Counted from the first letter of the stretch, positions 23,466 to 34,550 are shown. The stretch: DNA of 64,000 bases from Eurosta solidaginis (GCF_040869045.1 NC_090324.1:189532028-189596027); one strand, 5' to 3'. Numbers and translations are program-made. Notes: generated by a model from the sequence alone, not told the origin.

Positions 23466-24981
23466 TTGCTTACATACTTAATTGGCGCTTAACCGTCTAA
23501 ACAGTTATGGCCGTCCAACAAGACGCGCTAGTCGCTCCTTCGCTCCGCCAACCGGCGCCAATTGGTCACACCAAGGGAGTTTAAATCGTTTTCCACCCGG
23601 TTTTTCCAACGGAGTGGGGGCCGCCCTCTACCTCTGCTTCCATAGGCGGGTTCCGATAGCAACACTTTCTTGGCCGGAGCATCATCTTTCATTCGCATAA
23701 CATGGCCTAGCCAGCGCAGCCGCTGCGTTTTAATTCGCTGGACTATGTTGATGTCTGCGTATAGGTCGTACAGCTCATCATTAAATCTTTTTCAGTACTC
23801 GCCATCGCCAACGCGTAGAGCTCCGTAAATCTTTCGAAGAACTTTTCTCTCGAACACTCCCAAAGCCGCTTCATCCCCTGTTGTCATGGTCCATGCTTCT
23901 GCCCCATATAGCAGGACGGGTACGATAAGTGGCTTGTAGAGTATGATTTTCGTTCGCCTAGAGAGGACTTTACTTTTCAATTGCCTACCTAGCCCAAAGT
24001 AGCATTTATTGGCAAGAAACGAAGTTTTTACTGTTTCGAAATTATGGCTGCCAACAGTAGCGTGGTTGCCAAGGCGCGTATGCGCTGACTCTTTGCTCGA
24101 TGACAGCAGGTACTTCGTTTTGTCCTCATTCACCATCAAACCCATCTTTACCGCCTCTTTTTCCAGTTCGGAGTAAGCAGAACTAACAGCGCGGGTGTTT
24201 AAGCCGATGATATCAATGTCATCAGCATATGCCAGTAATTGCAGCCAGTATAATTTTCTCCAGCATCGAATTAAAGAAATCGCACGATAGGGGGTCACCC
24301 TGTCTGAAACCTCGTTTAGTTTCGAACGGCTGGGTGAAGTCCTTTCCAATTCTGACTGAGATAATGGTGTTGCTCAACGTCATTTTGCACAGCCGTATTA
24401 GTTTTGCGGGGAAACCAAATTCAGACATAGCGGCATATAGGCAGCTCCTTTTCGTGCTGTCGAAGGCGGCTTTAAAGTCGACGAAGAGGTGGTGTGTGTT
24501 GATTCTCTTTTCACTAGTTTTTTCCAAGATTTGGTGCATTGGGTTCACGGTGGGCTTCTATCTTGCGCACAGTACACTTGAAAGGACCTTATATGCGATA
24601 CTAAGAAGGCTGATTCCACGATAGTTGGTGCATTTTGCAGTATCCCCCTTCTTGTAGACTGGGCAAAGAACACTTATCGGATTCGTCATCTCTGCGCGGT
24701 GAATCGCTACCTCCATTTAGGAGAGCAGAGAAGTGTTCCCTCCATAATCTAAGCACTCTCTGGGCATCAGTTACAAGGTCGCCGTTTTCGTTCCTACAGG
24801 AGTTTGCCCCGGTCTTGGAACCTTCCGTCAGTCGCCGTATTTTTGGTAAAATTTTCGGTCGTTATTCCTGGTGGCTAGCAGCTCAAGCTCCTCGCACTCA
24901 CGCCTTTCTGATTCTGCTTCCTTCTTCATGAACGGCGTCTCGCTTCCCTTTTCAACTCACAATAGCATTCGCACACTCCTC
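23466..24981 (-). pseudogene. 5'-truncated LINE inserted in gypsy copy A
   Basis: Minus-strand frames show a common insect endonuclease-reverse transcriptase LINE: THHLFVDFKAAFDSTKR, FETKRGFRQGDPLSCDF, LAYADDIDIIGLNTRAV and LLYGAEAWTMTTGDEAA. It is 5' truncated with several frameshifts. The 3' tail is of TAAG type (CTTAC units on the plus strand at 23465-23477). The left target copy reads TGTATCCATCGTAC at 23452-23465. The 5' side ends at ACTCCTCT (24981), where satellite sequence begins; in copy B the same LINE continues past this point. Confidence 0.8.
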
Positions 24982-25094
24982 TCCTAGCCTTGATACGTAT
25001 GCAAAGTTTCAAATTAATCAGACCTCTAGAAACTGGTGAAAATTAAGCTGAAAGATTCCGTTACATACAGGCCAAGCTAATAAAAGCGTGTTAA
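24982..25094. repeat. Satellite fragment at the duplication junction
   Basis: About 110 bp match the end of the satellite array (TTGATACGTATGCAAAG, then header sequence through AATAAAAGCGTGTTAAAAA). It lies between LINE sequence and foldback copy 3. This is the head-to-tail junction of the ~15-kb tandem duplication; the corresponding left boundary of copy A lies near 10290. Confidence 0.85.
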
Positions 25095-25550
25095 AAACTA
25101 AAAAACACGCTTTTATAGCTAAGCGAACTAAAAATAGAAAATAATTTTCAAATAAAAAGAGTTTATATAACAGTATTAGAAGGCAAACTATCATTTATAG
25201 TTTATCACCTCAAAATAAAATTATAATAAAATTTAAGTTATTAACAGAATAATTTAATTCACAGTAAAAAGCGTGGTGTGTTTGATATTGAATTTTACAA
25301 TCATTATATTGGCAACTATGTGACAGGAAAGATATGAAATGTAGTCAAATGCACCCCAAGCTTTTTAATCTGAATTAAATTATTCTGTTAATAACTTAAA
25401 TTTTATTATAATTTTATTTTGAGGTGATTAACTATAAATGATTGTTTGACCTTCTACTACTGTTATATAAACTCTTTTTAATTGAAAATTATTTTCTATT
25501 TTTTAGTTCGGTTAGCTATAAAAGCGCGTTTTTTAGTTTTTCTAAACTGT
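25095..25550. mobile_element. Foldback element, copy 3, both arms present
   Basis: This is the best-preserved copy with both ends visible. It starts near CTAAAAAACACGCTTTTATAG and ends near TAGCTATAAAAGCGCGTTTTT then TAGTTTTTC. The arms are inverted over about 200 bp around a loop of about 75 bases. It has no coding content. The left neighbour is satellite header and the right neighbour is the Penelope-like remnant, as in copy A. Confidence 0.85.
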
Positions 25551-25979
25551 TATTTATTCTAAGATGATTACATTATCGAAGTCAGGGTAGTGTCCGGTGT
25601 CCTTACAGTAGGATGATTACGCCGTTTTGTTGTCCGGAAAATTATTCCTTAAATTTATATGTGATTTGTGTGCAGATATCCTTGTCTTTAGTTTTGATTT
25701 TTTAGTACCCACATATACCTTCTGGCATACGTGGGACCCGTCGCCATTACAAGGAATCTTGTATACCACATCGGACTGATCCTGTATGGGTATCTTATCT
25801 TTCATGTTGCTGAAAATATTCCGCAGAGCATTGCCATATGTAAAGACTAGTCGCACGTTTTCTTTATAATACATTTTAGAATATTTTATTCTTTCGGACA
25901 ATCCTGCGACGTATGTGGCCAGTTTATATATTTTATCATTTGAAGATCTTTCGGTATTTTTATCACTAGGCCGATAATC
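25551..25979 (-). pseudogene. Penelope-like GIY-YIG remnant, copy B (split by copia)
   Basis: The frame 25901-25617 reads SERIKYSKMYYKENVRLVF, VVYKIPCNGDG, KVYVGTKKSKLKTRISAHKS and NFPDNKTA without the frameshift seen in copy A. It therefore preserves the GIY-YIG core better. The copia LTR begins at 25980 after TAATC. The upstream part of the same remnant resumes at 30691-30830 on the other side of copia. Confidence 0.75.
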
Positions 25980-26176
25980 TATTAGAGTAGCGCACGAAAA
26001 TAAAACACGACCGATTAGTTCAATTCATTTAATGGAAGTAAGAGCAATATTCAAAAAATAGAATGCACAAAGGTATTACATTTTAATATGCATACATATT
26101 TACGTATGTGTATGTATAGTGAGAGTAGTTAATTATTGCAGTTGGGATGTTAGGTGACAATAAAGTAAGTCCTACA
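25980..26176 (-). repeat. Copia 3' LTR
   Basis: This 197-bp LTR reads TGTAGGACTTAC at its 5' end on the minus strand and ends CTCTAATA. It is the partner of 30485-30690 (206 bp), from which it lacks 9 bp (AAATAGTAG). A purine-rich run, GGGATGAGGCGGAGTC on the minus strand, lies immediately inside and is the likely polypurine tract. A TAATC duplication flanks the element at 25975-25979 and 30691-30695. Confidence 0.9.
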
Positions 26177-26358
26177 GACTCCGCCTCATCCCGATTGCAA
26201 TTTTTTCGAGTTTTTTTTTTATTTTATTTTATTTATTTTTTTATGTATATATGTATACGTAAGTTTTCTTTTTCATTATTAATTTCATTACGTTTTACAT
26301 TTTTTATAAAAAATCAAGATAACAAGACATTAAATAATAAATTCTTGTTTTTTCAAAC

Positions 26359-28993
26359 TTATTTAAAAGACAACGTTAAAATTTCGCAACAATTTTCATG
26401 TTTACTTGAGACTAATGGTTGGGTAAAAATATCGGCTGCATTCTCTGAAGATTGTACATATTCTATATCGATGTCACCACTATAAAACTTTTCTCGTATG
26501 TAGTGAAAACGTATGTCTATATGTTTACTCCTCTTGTGTACTGTTGGATTGGGAACCGCAAACTGTGCACCTTGGTTGTCACATTTTATAGTAGTCGGAG
26601 TTTTTATAAGCATGGTAAAACCCAATTCCTTCAATAAATTACGATGGAATGCAACTTCTTTCGTCCCTTGGCACATAGCTACGTACTCCGCCTCCATCGT
26701 GCTTAAAGAAACCATATGCTGTTTTTTGGCTTCCCATGCAATTAAACCTCCAATAAAGAACAACGCATAACCACTCATTGACTTACGATCAGTCTGGTCT
26801 GAACCCCAGTCGGAATCTGTGAAGCAAACTAAATTTTTATTATTTGGCAAATACATCAACATTCGCTTCGCTGCGACAAAATGCTGCTGATGTGGATGAC
26901 TGTGGTATTGTGACAGTTTGGACACCGCATACGCTATATCTGGCCGGGATGTGTTGGCCAGATATGTTAGACCTCCTAGTAGTGACTGGTATTCTTTCAC
27001 GTTGAAACCACTGCAGCCCTTTTGTGCACATTTTTCCAGCATGGTACCTTGCGCGCATGGCGTGGAAACACCTTAACAATTTTGCATATTCCACCTTTCC
27101 AGCAATTCAATGGTATATTTTTCCTGATGAATAGTGATCGCCCCGCATTCACCTTCTCGTTCGATCTGCATGCCAAGGTAATAACTAATTGGTCCACGGC
27201 CTTTGACTTCAATTTGAGCGCTCAATTTGTCAATAATTTCATTCATTGCAAGTTTCGATGTACACGCCAAAATTATACCGTCAACTTAGATAACAATTAT
27301 ATTCAACTCGTTTTCGTTTCGATTGATATACACACAATTGTCAGACTTGCACCGCCGAAATCCCAACTCATTTAAAATAAAATCTAATTTGTTGTTCCAA
27401 TCTCGGCCTGCTTGCTTTAACCCATAAATTAATTTTTTTAACTTGCATACCTTATGCGGGTAATATTTGTCGATGAACATTTCAGGCTGTCGCATATAAA
27501 CTTCTTCTTATAATTCGCCATTTATATATGCTGATACGATATCGATGTGATTTACAAATAACTTGTATTGGACAGAAAGTGCAAGCACCAAGCGAATTGT
27601 CGATAGTCTTGCGACAGGTGCGTAAGTTTCGTTGAAATCTTCTCCATAAATATGCGAGCAACCTTGTGCTACTAAGCGAGCTTTGAATTTCTCAACCGTA
27701 CCGTCTTGGTTAAATTTTGTTGAAAAAACCCACCTCGAACCGATGACATTTTTACCTTTTGGGTAATCTACTAACTCCCACGTATCATTTTTCACCAACG
27801 ATTGATACTCCGCCTGCATAGCTGCTTTCCACTGCTCGCGGTTTGCCGAATTTAACGCACTTGTCACGGAAACTGGGTTGGCAACCACAGAGTTTACACT
27901 CTCAGTCTCTTCCATCACGTATTTTTTTCGCGGTCGTCCAACACTACCACTTCTGACTATTCTCGGCCTTCCTCGTTTGCGTTTCGCTACGACAACGTAT
28001 TCGCCCTCTTCATAACTACTTTCGCTTGAATCAGTTTCATTTTTATCAGGTGCTAAAGCTTCATCTTGATGTGGCCCTTGCTCTGATTTTTCTTCTGGTT
28101 CTTTTTCTTCTTCTTGTTCTTTTTCTTCTTCTTGTTCTGATTTTTCTTCTTCTTTTGTGATTCAACTTTGATTAGATTTTATACCCTCTTCACAATCAAT
28201 AAAATTATAAAGATCAGCGTCTTGCAATTCATTGTTTTCATATCCAAATGTATTTTCAAAAAATATTACATCGCGCGCAATCGTAATTGATCGGTTTGAT
28301 CGATTATACAACCTATAACCTTTAGTCAAATCCGCATATCCAACAAACGTCAACTTCGTACCTTTTGGTTGAAACTTTGACTTATTCGACCTAATGGTAA
28401 ATAAATGGTAAATTACACAATGCTACCGCTTCGCAACCAAAAACCTTTAAATGCGATACCGACGGCTTTTTGCCGGTCCAACGACGTATGGCGTTATACC
28501 TTTTATTAATTTTGTAGGACACCGTTTTCTTATATAGGTGGCAGTATTTAAAGCTTCTGACCACAGGCTTTGAGGAAGTTGCGAAGTCTCTAACATACAT
28601 CGCGACATTTCGACGAGCGTTCGATTAGCTCGTTCAGCAACCCCATTTTGCTGCGAGGTATAACTAACCGTGGTTTGATGGCGTACACCGTGTTGCTTAA
28701 ATAAACTCTCAAATTTTGTATTCACATATTCGCGACCATTGTCTGTACGCACACATTTCAATTTACGCCCGGTCTGTTTCTCTGCTTCAACCATAAAGTC
28801 TTTAAACGCCTCGAATGCATCGGATTTTTGGCGTAAAAATTTCGTAACAACGAATCTCGAGTAATCGTCTATGAACGTTATAAAATACCGTGAACCACCT
28901 TGGGATGCCGTTCTCATCGGCCCACAAATATCTGTGTGCACTAGCTCAAGCACATCACTCGTATAAATATTTGAAAATTTTTTAAAAGCTTCT
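26359..28993 (-). pseudogene. Copia pol: integrase core, RT, RNase H (decayed)
   Basis: Nearly all of pol lies in one minus-strand frame. The integrase core is at 28953-28447 (LELVHTDICGP, FIDDYSRF, VRTDNGREY, QQNGVAERANR). A short stretch near 28490-28400 sits in another frame. An acidic linker with two GRP motifs follows at about 28160-27920. RT spans 27918-27073 (GSRWVFSTKFNQDG, ARLVAQGCSH, KLIYGLKQAGRDW). RNase H is at 27042-26359 (CFTDSDWGSDQTDRKSMSGY, TMEAEYVA, IKCDNQGAQ). In-frame stops lie near 28163, 27509, 27285 and 27072. The RT catalytic YVDD is replaced by stop-VDG, so the enzyme is dead. Confidence 0.9.
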
Positions 28994-30335
28994 TAGTAAT
29001 TTTGCATACCGCACAAGTTGAACAATCAAAATTTTTAGGCATATTAACTTTCAGTCCGTACACAATGTTCTCTTTCGATAAATCACAAATATCTTTTATA
29101 TTTAAATGTCCAAATCTTTTGTGCCAAATGTCAATATTATTATTTTTGTTTTCATTTACCGCCGCATTCACGCACTCAACCTCACCAAAGTTAGCATAGA
29201 AAATACCATTCTCTGCCTTTGCTGTAAAAATTGTTTGTTTGTTTTTTGACTTCACTTCAGCCAGCCTTTTATTAAACTGTACACAGTAACCATGCTCAAG
29301 TATTTTGCTTACCGACAGGAAATTTCCATGTAAGTTTGGAACATAAAGCACATCAGTGAATGTTATACTTCGCATTCTTCTTTTAATGTTAACACTACCT
29401 ATGCCTTTAGCGACAACAAAATCACCTGATGCAAGTGTAACCGTTTGTTCGCACTCTTCTATTTTTGAGAAAAATTGTAAATCATTACACATATGGGAGG
29501 AAGCGCCGCTATCCAATACCCACATATTGCTATCTCGCAACTTTACATGTGAGCTCATACTCATTACCGCTTCTTTCTTTGTCACTTTGCATTGTGACTT
29601 TATATGCCCCCTTTTACCACAAGAGTAGCATTTAACTGTACTCCAATCACGCGATTTTTCTTTCGGCTGCTCAGTTATTTTACTGGAATTGCGCTCTGCC
29701 GCTCTTTCTTTCCCACCTTTTCTCCACCTGCTGGAATTCGCCGAAAATACACTCTCATTGTTACTGCCAAATTTGTCATTTGTCCACCTTTCCTCTTTCA
29801 AAACTTTGACCTTCAATTGTTCGAATGTTGGCAAACTGTCTCTGCTTTCAATTGCAACAACAAAATTATCCAATTCGTCTGGTAGGCTGCACAGCAACAA
29901 AACACACAGCAAATCTTCCGGCACCTCAACGCCAATCGATGTGAGTTTGTCCAAAATAGTACTAAATTCGTTCATTTGCATGGCCATTTTTTCACCTGCA
30001 TCAAATCTGAAGCGTACAAACTTTTTAAATGAGTTAACTTTTCGCGCTGGACCATCAGCGCTATATACACTGTTTAGCACCGTCCAAGCTTCTTTCGCAG
30101 TTTTGCAATGCTTTATGTGAATCAATTCTGGCGGCTTCACACAAAGAGTTATATATGCCAGTGCCTTTTTATCTGTCGATTCCCACTTTGCTTTTCCGTC
30201 TGCATCGTCATCAGCTGGACACTTTGTTTCCACGACTTCCCAATACTCCAACGTGATGAGCAGGCTCTTCATATGGATGGCCCAAGTGCTGTAATTTTCG
30301 GCACTGAGTTTTTCAATATGTGCCAGAGAACTCAT
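28941..30335 (-). CDS. Copia Gag-protease polyprotein (464 aa)
   Basis: This intact frame begins MSSLAHIEKLSAENYSTWAI and contains a UBN2/DUF4219-type copia Gag, with IHIKHCKTAKEAWTVLNSVY around residue 75. The zinc knuckle CYSCGKRGHIKSQC is near residue 236. The aspartic protease motif VLDSGASSHMCND is near residue 272. The GAG-pre-integrase domain (IWHKRFGHLNI, with CSTCAVCK) lies near residues 405-445. It ends 13 codons after a T_TTA_AAA heptamer (28980-28986) where the integrase frame overlaps in -1. An identical protein is encoded at 34498-35892. The uninterrupted frame suggests recent insertion, although pol is broken. Confidence 0.92.
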   Translation of the reverse strand: MSSLAHIEKLSAENYSTWAIHMKSLLITLEYWEVVETKCPADDDADGKAKWESTDKKALAYITLCVKPPELIHIKHCKTAKEAWTVLNSVYSADGPARKVNSFKKFVRFRFDAGEKMAMQMNEFSTILDKLTSIGVEVPEDLLCVLLLCSLPDELDNFVVAIESRDSLPTFEQLKVKVLKEERWTNDKFGSNNESVFSANSSRWRKGGKERAAERNSSKITEQPKEKSRDWSTVKCYSCGKRGHIKSQCKVTKKEAVMSMSSHVKLRDSNMWVLDSGASSHMCNDLQFFSKIEECEQTVTLASGDFVVAKGIGSVNIKRRMRSITFTDVLYVPNLHGNFLSVSKILEHGYCVQFNKRLAEVKSKNKQTIFTAKAENGIFYANFGEVECVNAAVNENKNNNIDIWHKRFGHLNIKDICDLSKENIVYGLKVNMPKNFDCSTCAVCKITKKLLKNFQIFIRVMCLS

Positions 30336-30461
30336 AATTCACACTAAATAATTTAATAAATTCAATACCTGCCGACCAACGACAATTATTTAGCAAACGT
30401 ATTATAATCGTGACGAACGCCAAAAAAATGCTTTTTATTATTTTTTAATTTTAATACTAAA

Positions 30462-30481
30462 ATGGGTCTGGGCCCATAACC
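30462..30481 (-). promoter_or_regulatory. Copia primer-binding site, half-tRNA initiator Met type
   Basis: On the minus strand, GGTTATGGGCCCAGACCCAT lies three bases inside the 5' LTR. GGTTATGGGCCCAG is complementary to the anticodon-loop half of insect initiator tRNA-Met, which is the priming mode established for Drosophila copia. The second copy (36019-36038) has one change in this stretch. Confidence 0.8.
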
Positions 30482-30484
30482 ATT

Positions 30485-30690
30485 TATTAGAGTAGCACAC
30501 GAAAATAAAACACGACCGATTAGTTCAATTTATTTAATGGAAGTAAGAGCAATATTCAAAAAATAGAATGCACAAAGGTATTACATTTTAATATGCATAC
30601 ATATTTACGTATGTGTATGTATAGTGAGAGTAGTTAATTATTGCAGTTGGGATGTTAGGTGACAATAAAGAAATAGTAGTAAGTCCTACA
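30485..30690 (-). repeat. Copia 5' LTR
   Basis: This 206-bp LTR is nearly identical to 25980-26176. It is flanked on the outside by TAATC (30691-30695) and by resumed Penelope-like sequence (AAAAATCAGTTTCC), which is contiguous across the empty site in copy A at 11158. Confidence 0.9.
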
Positions 30691-31760
30691 TAATCAAAAA
30701 TCAGTTTCCTTATTAATTTCACGGGGAAATCGTTATCCTCGAGTATATTTTCTATAATCTTCTTATTCTCAGGGTGGTAAATTTTATCGCTTATGGAAAG
30801 AACCCGAGTATCCCCGTAGATTTGGATATATCAAAGCGAAAATTTTTGATTTAATAAATTTTTTACTTCAAACCTTAAATGATAATTTTTAAAAATATCA
30901 ATCTGATAGTTGATATACACACAGATCCCAAGTGACGAACTTCAAATTTTGTATACTATTAAAACTTAGTATTAAACGTTTGAACCACTTGAACCGAACC
31001 GGTTCGGCGGTTCAGAGGTAGCCGCGAATTCACGAACCGGTTCAAGTTTTGCCTGAGTAGTTCGAACCACTGAACCGAATCGCTTCGATTTTCTAGGCGG
31101 TTTTCAGCCCTGGTTTGTATGTGGCTTAACTTCAGTTTTTCTCGTTTGTTGTTTTTTGTTATTTTAATTTGATTTTACTAGCTTGATGCAGTCGAGTTGA
31201 ATCATTTTGATTCTATGTGGTACTCTGTGCACATGGCTTTTTTGTTGTTGCTTTTGGTTAAACAGCAACTGTCACCTGAATTCTGGGTTGGTTATGATCT
31301 TTGATTAAATTTATTACATTCATTATTATACTCATTATTATATATATTATTGTTATTACATTCATTATTATATTAATTTATTGTCTTCAAGACCAAGTTT
31401 TTTATTTTTGTTTATTTTGTAAAATGTATATTTTACAAGTTATTTTATATTAAATTATTATTCATAGAAAAGGAGTAAATTATAAAAAAAAAAAACAAAG
31501 TCCATGACCATATAGCCGACTATTTCAAAACCCATGACGGTTTATCAGCAGCGATCCACACAGTGAAGGCTTGACGTTTACGTACTTTTTGTTGTTTTTA
31601 TTCTTTACCACAGTAAATTTTTTGCGCCAACCAGGTGTTATTATCTTATAAGACGAGGATTTTTGTTGCAGCCCATGTGGTTTTTCTCTAAGCTCTTGCT
31701 TTTGTTAGAATTCCAGGGTGTTTTTCCGTAGACTGAAGCTTTTTAATGTGTTGTTTGGTT
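30691..31760. repeat. Penelope-like upstream remnant, palindrome cluster and AT-rich spacer (copy B)
   Basis: 30691-30830 is the part of the Penelope-like remnant separated by copia (minus-strand IIENILEDNDFPVKLIRKL). 30977-31085 is the GAACC/GGTTC palindrome cluster, in which the 14-base palindrome of copy A has become GTAGTTCGAACCAC. 31250-31390 carries TTATTA microsatellite with the single ATTCATTATTATA that marks the empty site of the 426-bp array. No gene is visible. Confidence 0.8.
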
Positions 31761-32876
31761 CAGGGCCGCAGAGAGCCGAGCCGGGCCCCCTAAAAAATAA
31801 ACTCAATCACAACACTAACACAAACACCTAAATTTAATCGCAGTGTAATTTACGGCTTCGAAACGTCTTGTTATGTTACCAATTAAGCAGTCCAAAAGAA
31901 CGTAAAAAACTTGCTGTTTGAATTGAGTTTCGGAATCACACTCAGGTGATTCGCCAGGTAATTCATCGAACTGGCGCTTTCTTATCTTCCTTCTTTCTTT
32001 GCGAAGTTATTCGCAACTCCTATACTCCCTGCCAGAACCTCACATTCTTGAAGTATGATCGACCATTGATCCCTGAACTTCTACAACTCATCAATCAGGC
32101 TACGTATATTTTCTGTTTCCACGTCCAGTGTGGCATTTCTAGCTTGCAGTACCAGATTTCGATGGTTGATTACCGTCAACACTTTGAGCCAAATGGAGGC
32201 TAAGACACTCAAATTTCCCCATACATGCTTCAATACCTTTCAAATCCGTTACTGTTTCTGAACTCAGATTCACAAGCTTGATTTCATCAATAGCTTTCAA
32301 TATTTGGGGAATGTTAGTTGCGAAAGGTTTCACACTATCCACACGAGCAGACCATCGTGTTTGTGACATGCTGTGCAAGGAGAAATTAGTTTTTTCCTTG
32401 AGAATTTCCCATCTCTGAGGGCTTGCGCTAAAGATATTATACAATTTCTGCATAATACCGAAAATTGTGTTGACTTCTGCACATTAAGAAATATACTAAT
32501 AATTGCACCATTCACAAAAGAAATACGAAGCTTGCAACAATTAACGTGAACTGGCCTATGTAAGCTTATCCAAGGCATACTCATATGTTTGCACAAATTT
32601 GCGCTTCGCAAAACAATTCAAGTGTACTAATTTTTTCAAATTAACGCTCTAGTTTATTAAAAACGAAAACGCAATACGACCAACCCGATAGGGGCATAGT
32701 TATAGTCGAAATAAAATGTGATTTTTTTTTGATTGGATGCTTATGATTTTAGTTTAATCATTTTCATTTTTAAAACAATTTTTATAGCAAAAAAATATGT
32801 ATCTATAAAATCCTAGTTAGAGTACTGTCAATACTGCTTTGCCTTGCCGGGCACCCAAAAATCTTCCGGGCCCCAG
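31761..32876 (-). pseudogene. hAT-type transposase remnant, copy B1
   Basis: The frame 32453-32139 reads KLYNIFSASPQRWEILKEK, then SQTRWSARVDSVKP and IPQILKAIDEIK, typical of the internal region of ZMYM1-like hAT transposases. Compared with copy A it lacks the dimerisation region (about 530 bp missing after AATAAACTCAATC at about 31810). It keeps sequence near 32440-32520 that copy A has lost. It is thus a differently deleted sibling. Confidence 0.65.
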
Positions 32877-33287
32877 GGGAGGGTAGGGAAGAATCTGCCT
32901 GGTTTCCGTTTATGTCCCTATGTCCAGGGACCCATGTGAGGTGTAGGCTGTTCTGTTGGGCCATCTCTTGAAGGGATCGGCGACTAGCTGCGGCTTCCAT
33001 GATGGCTGAAAATTCTGTCTGGAATACACTGCAGTGGTAGGGTAGTCTGAAGGAGGGTTGGAGGCCAAGGTCCCTTGAGTATACTTCACTTCCAACTCTA
33101 CCGTTTAGTATGGAGCCGTCCGTGTATATGGAAATGCTGCTGTCAATAGCAAGGCACGTATCCGACTCCGTCCAGTCATCCCTACTGTGAATGTTTATAT
33201 TAAAGTTGGTTTCTGCAACTGTTGGGGTCGAACAGCGATCCGTGCTAGGAGGAAGAAAACTGTATTTGTTTATTATACTAGAGTTTC
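32877..33287 (-). pseudogene. LINE RNase H fragment, truncated at duplication breakpoint (B1)
   Basis: The frame reads SISIYTDGSILNGRVGSEVYS, SFRLPYHCSVFQTEFSAIME and LTWVPGHRDINGN, an RNase H1-type domain with the first catalytic Asp in YTDGS. It is 36 bp shorter than copy A near the hAT junction. At 33287 it joins copia RT sequence because of the tandem duplication, so the open frame 33306-32803 is a chimera at its start. Confidence 0.8.
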
Positions 33288-34550
33288 CACCTCGAACCGA
33301 TGACATTTTTACCTTTTGGGTAATCTACTAACTCCCACGTATCATTTTTCACCAACGATTGATACTCCGCCTGCATAGCTGCTTTCCACTGCTCGCGGTT
33401 TGCCGAATTTAACGCACTTGTCACGGAAACTGGGTTGGCAACCACCGAGTTTACACTCTCAGTCTCTTCCATCACGTATTTTTTTCGCGGTCGTCCAACA
33501 CTACCACTTCTGACTATTCTCGGCCTTCCTCGTTTGCGTTTCGCTACGACAACGTATTCGCCCTCTTCATAACTACTTTCGCTTGAATCAGTTTCATTTT
33601 TATCAGGTGCTAAAGCTTCATCTTGATGTGGCCCTTCCTCTGATTTTTCTTCTGGTTCTTTTTCTTCTTCTTGTTCTTTTTCTTCTTCTTGTTCTGATTT
33701 TTCTTCTTCTTTTGTGATTCAACTTTGATTAGATTTTATACCCTCTTCACAATCAATAAAATTATAAAGATCAGCGTCTTGCAATTCATTGTTTTCATAT
33801 CCAAATGTATTTTCAAAAAATATTACATCGCGCGCAATCGTAATTGATCGGTTTGATCGATTATACAACCTATAACCTTTAGTCAAATCCGCATATCCAA
33901 CAAACGTCAACTTCGTACCTTTTGGTTGAAACTTTGACTTATTCGACCTAATGGTAAATAAATGGTAAATTACACAATGCTACCGCTTCGCAACCAAAAA
34001 CCTTTAAATGCGATACCGACGGCTTTTTGCCGGTCCAACGACGTATGGCGTTATACCTTTTATTAATTTTGTAGGACACCGTTTTCTTATATAGGTGGCA
34101 GTATTTAAAGCTTCTGACCACAGGCTTTGAGGAAGTTGCGAAGTCTCTAACATACATCGCGACATTTCGACGAGCGTTCGATTAGCTCGTTCAGCAACCC
34201 CATTTTGCTGCGAGGTATAACTAACCGTGGTTTGATGGCGTACACCGTGTTGCTTAAATAAACTCTCAAATTTTGTATTCACATATTCGCGACCATTGTC
34301 TGTACGCACACATTTCAATTTACGCCCGGTCTGTTTCTCTGCTTCAACCATAAAGTCTTTAAACGCCTCGAATGCATCGGATTTTTGGCGTAAAAATTTC
34401 GTAACAACGAATCTCGAGTAATCGTCTATGAACGTTATAAAATACCGTGAACCACCTTGGGATGCCGTTCTCATCGGCCCACAAATATCTGTGTGCACTA
34501 GCTCAAGCACATCACTCGTATAAATATTTGAAAATTTTTTAAAAGCTTCT
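33288..34550 (-). pseudogene. Copia pol, truncated second copy
   Basis: It contains the integrase core (34510-34004), the displaced-frame segment (34157-33948), the post-integrase segment (33910-33719), the acidic linker, and the beginning of RT (33475-33288, ending at IGSRW). The rest of RT, RNase H and the 3' LTR are absent because the duplication starts inside RT. It shares the stops and frame changes of the first copy, so those predate the duplication. Confidence 0.9.

Noticed and set aside
26147..26485. 112-codon Phe-rich open frame beside the copia 3' LTR
   Set aside because: It translates an AT-rich untranslated stretch overlapping the LTR and the antisense of RNase H; no domain.
28080..28155. 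Poly-pyrimidine TTCTTC run as a splice or regulatory tract
   Set aside because: On the minus strand it is the in-frame Glu/Lys-rich linker of copia pol.
29002..30347. Plus-strand open frames of 65-143 codons opposite copia Gag (repeated at 34559-35904)
   Set aside because: They are antisense shadows of the real Gag-protease frame and show no recognisable domain.
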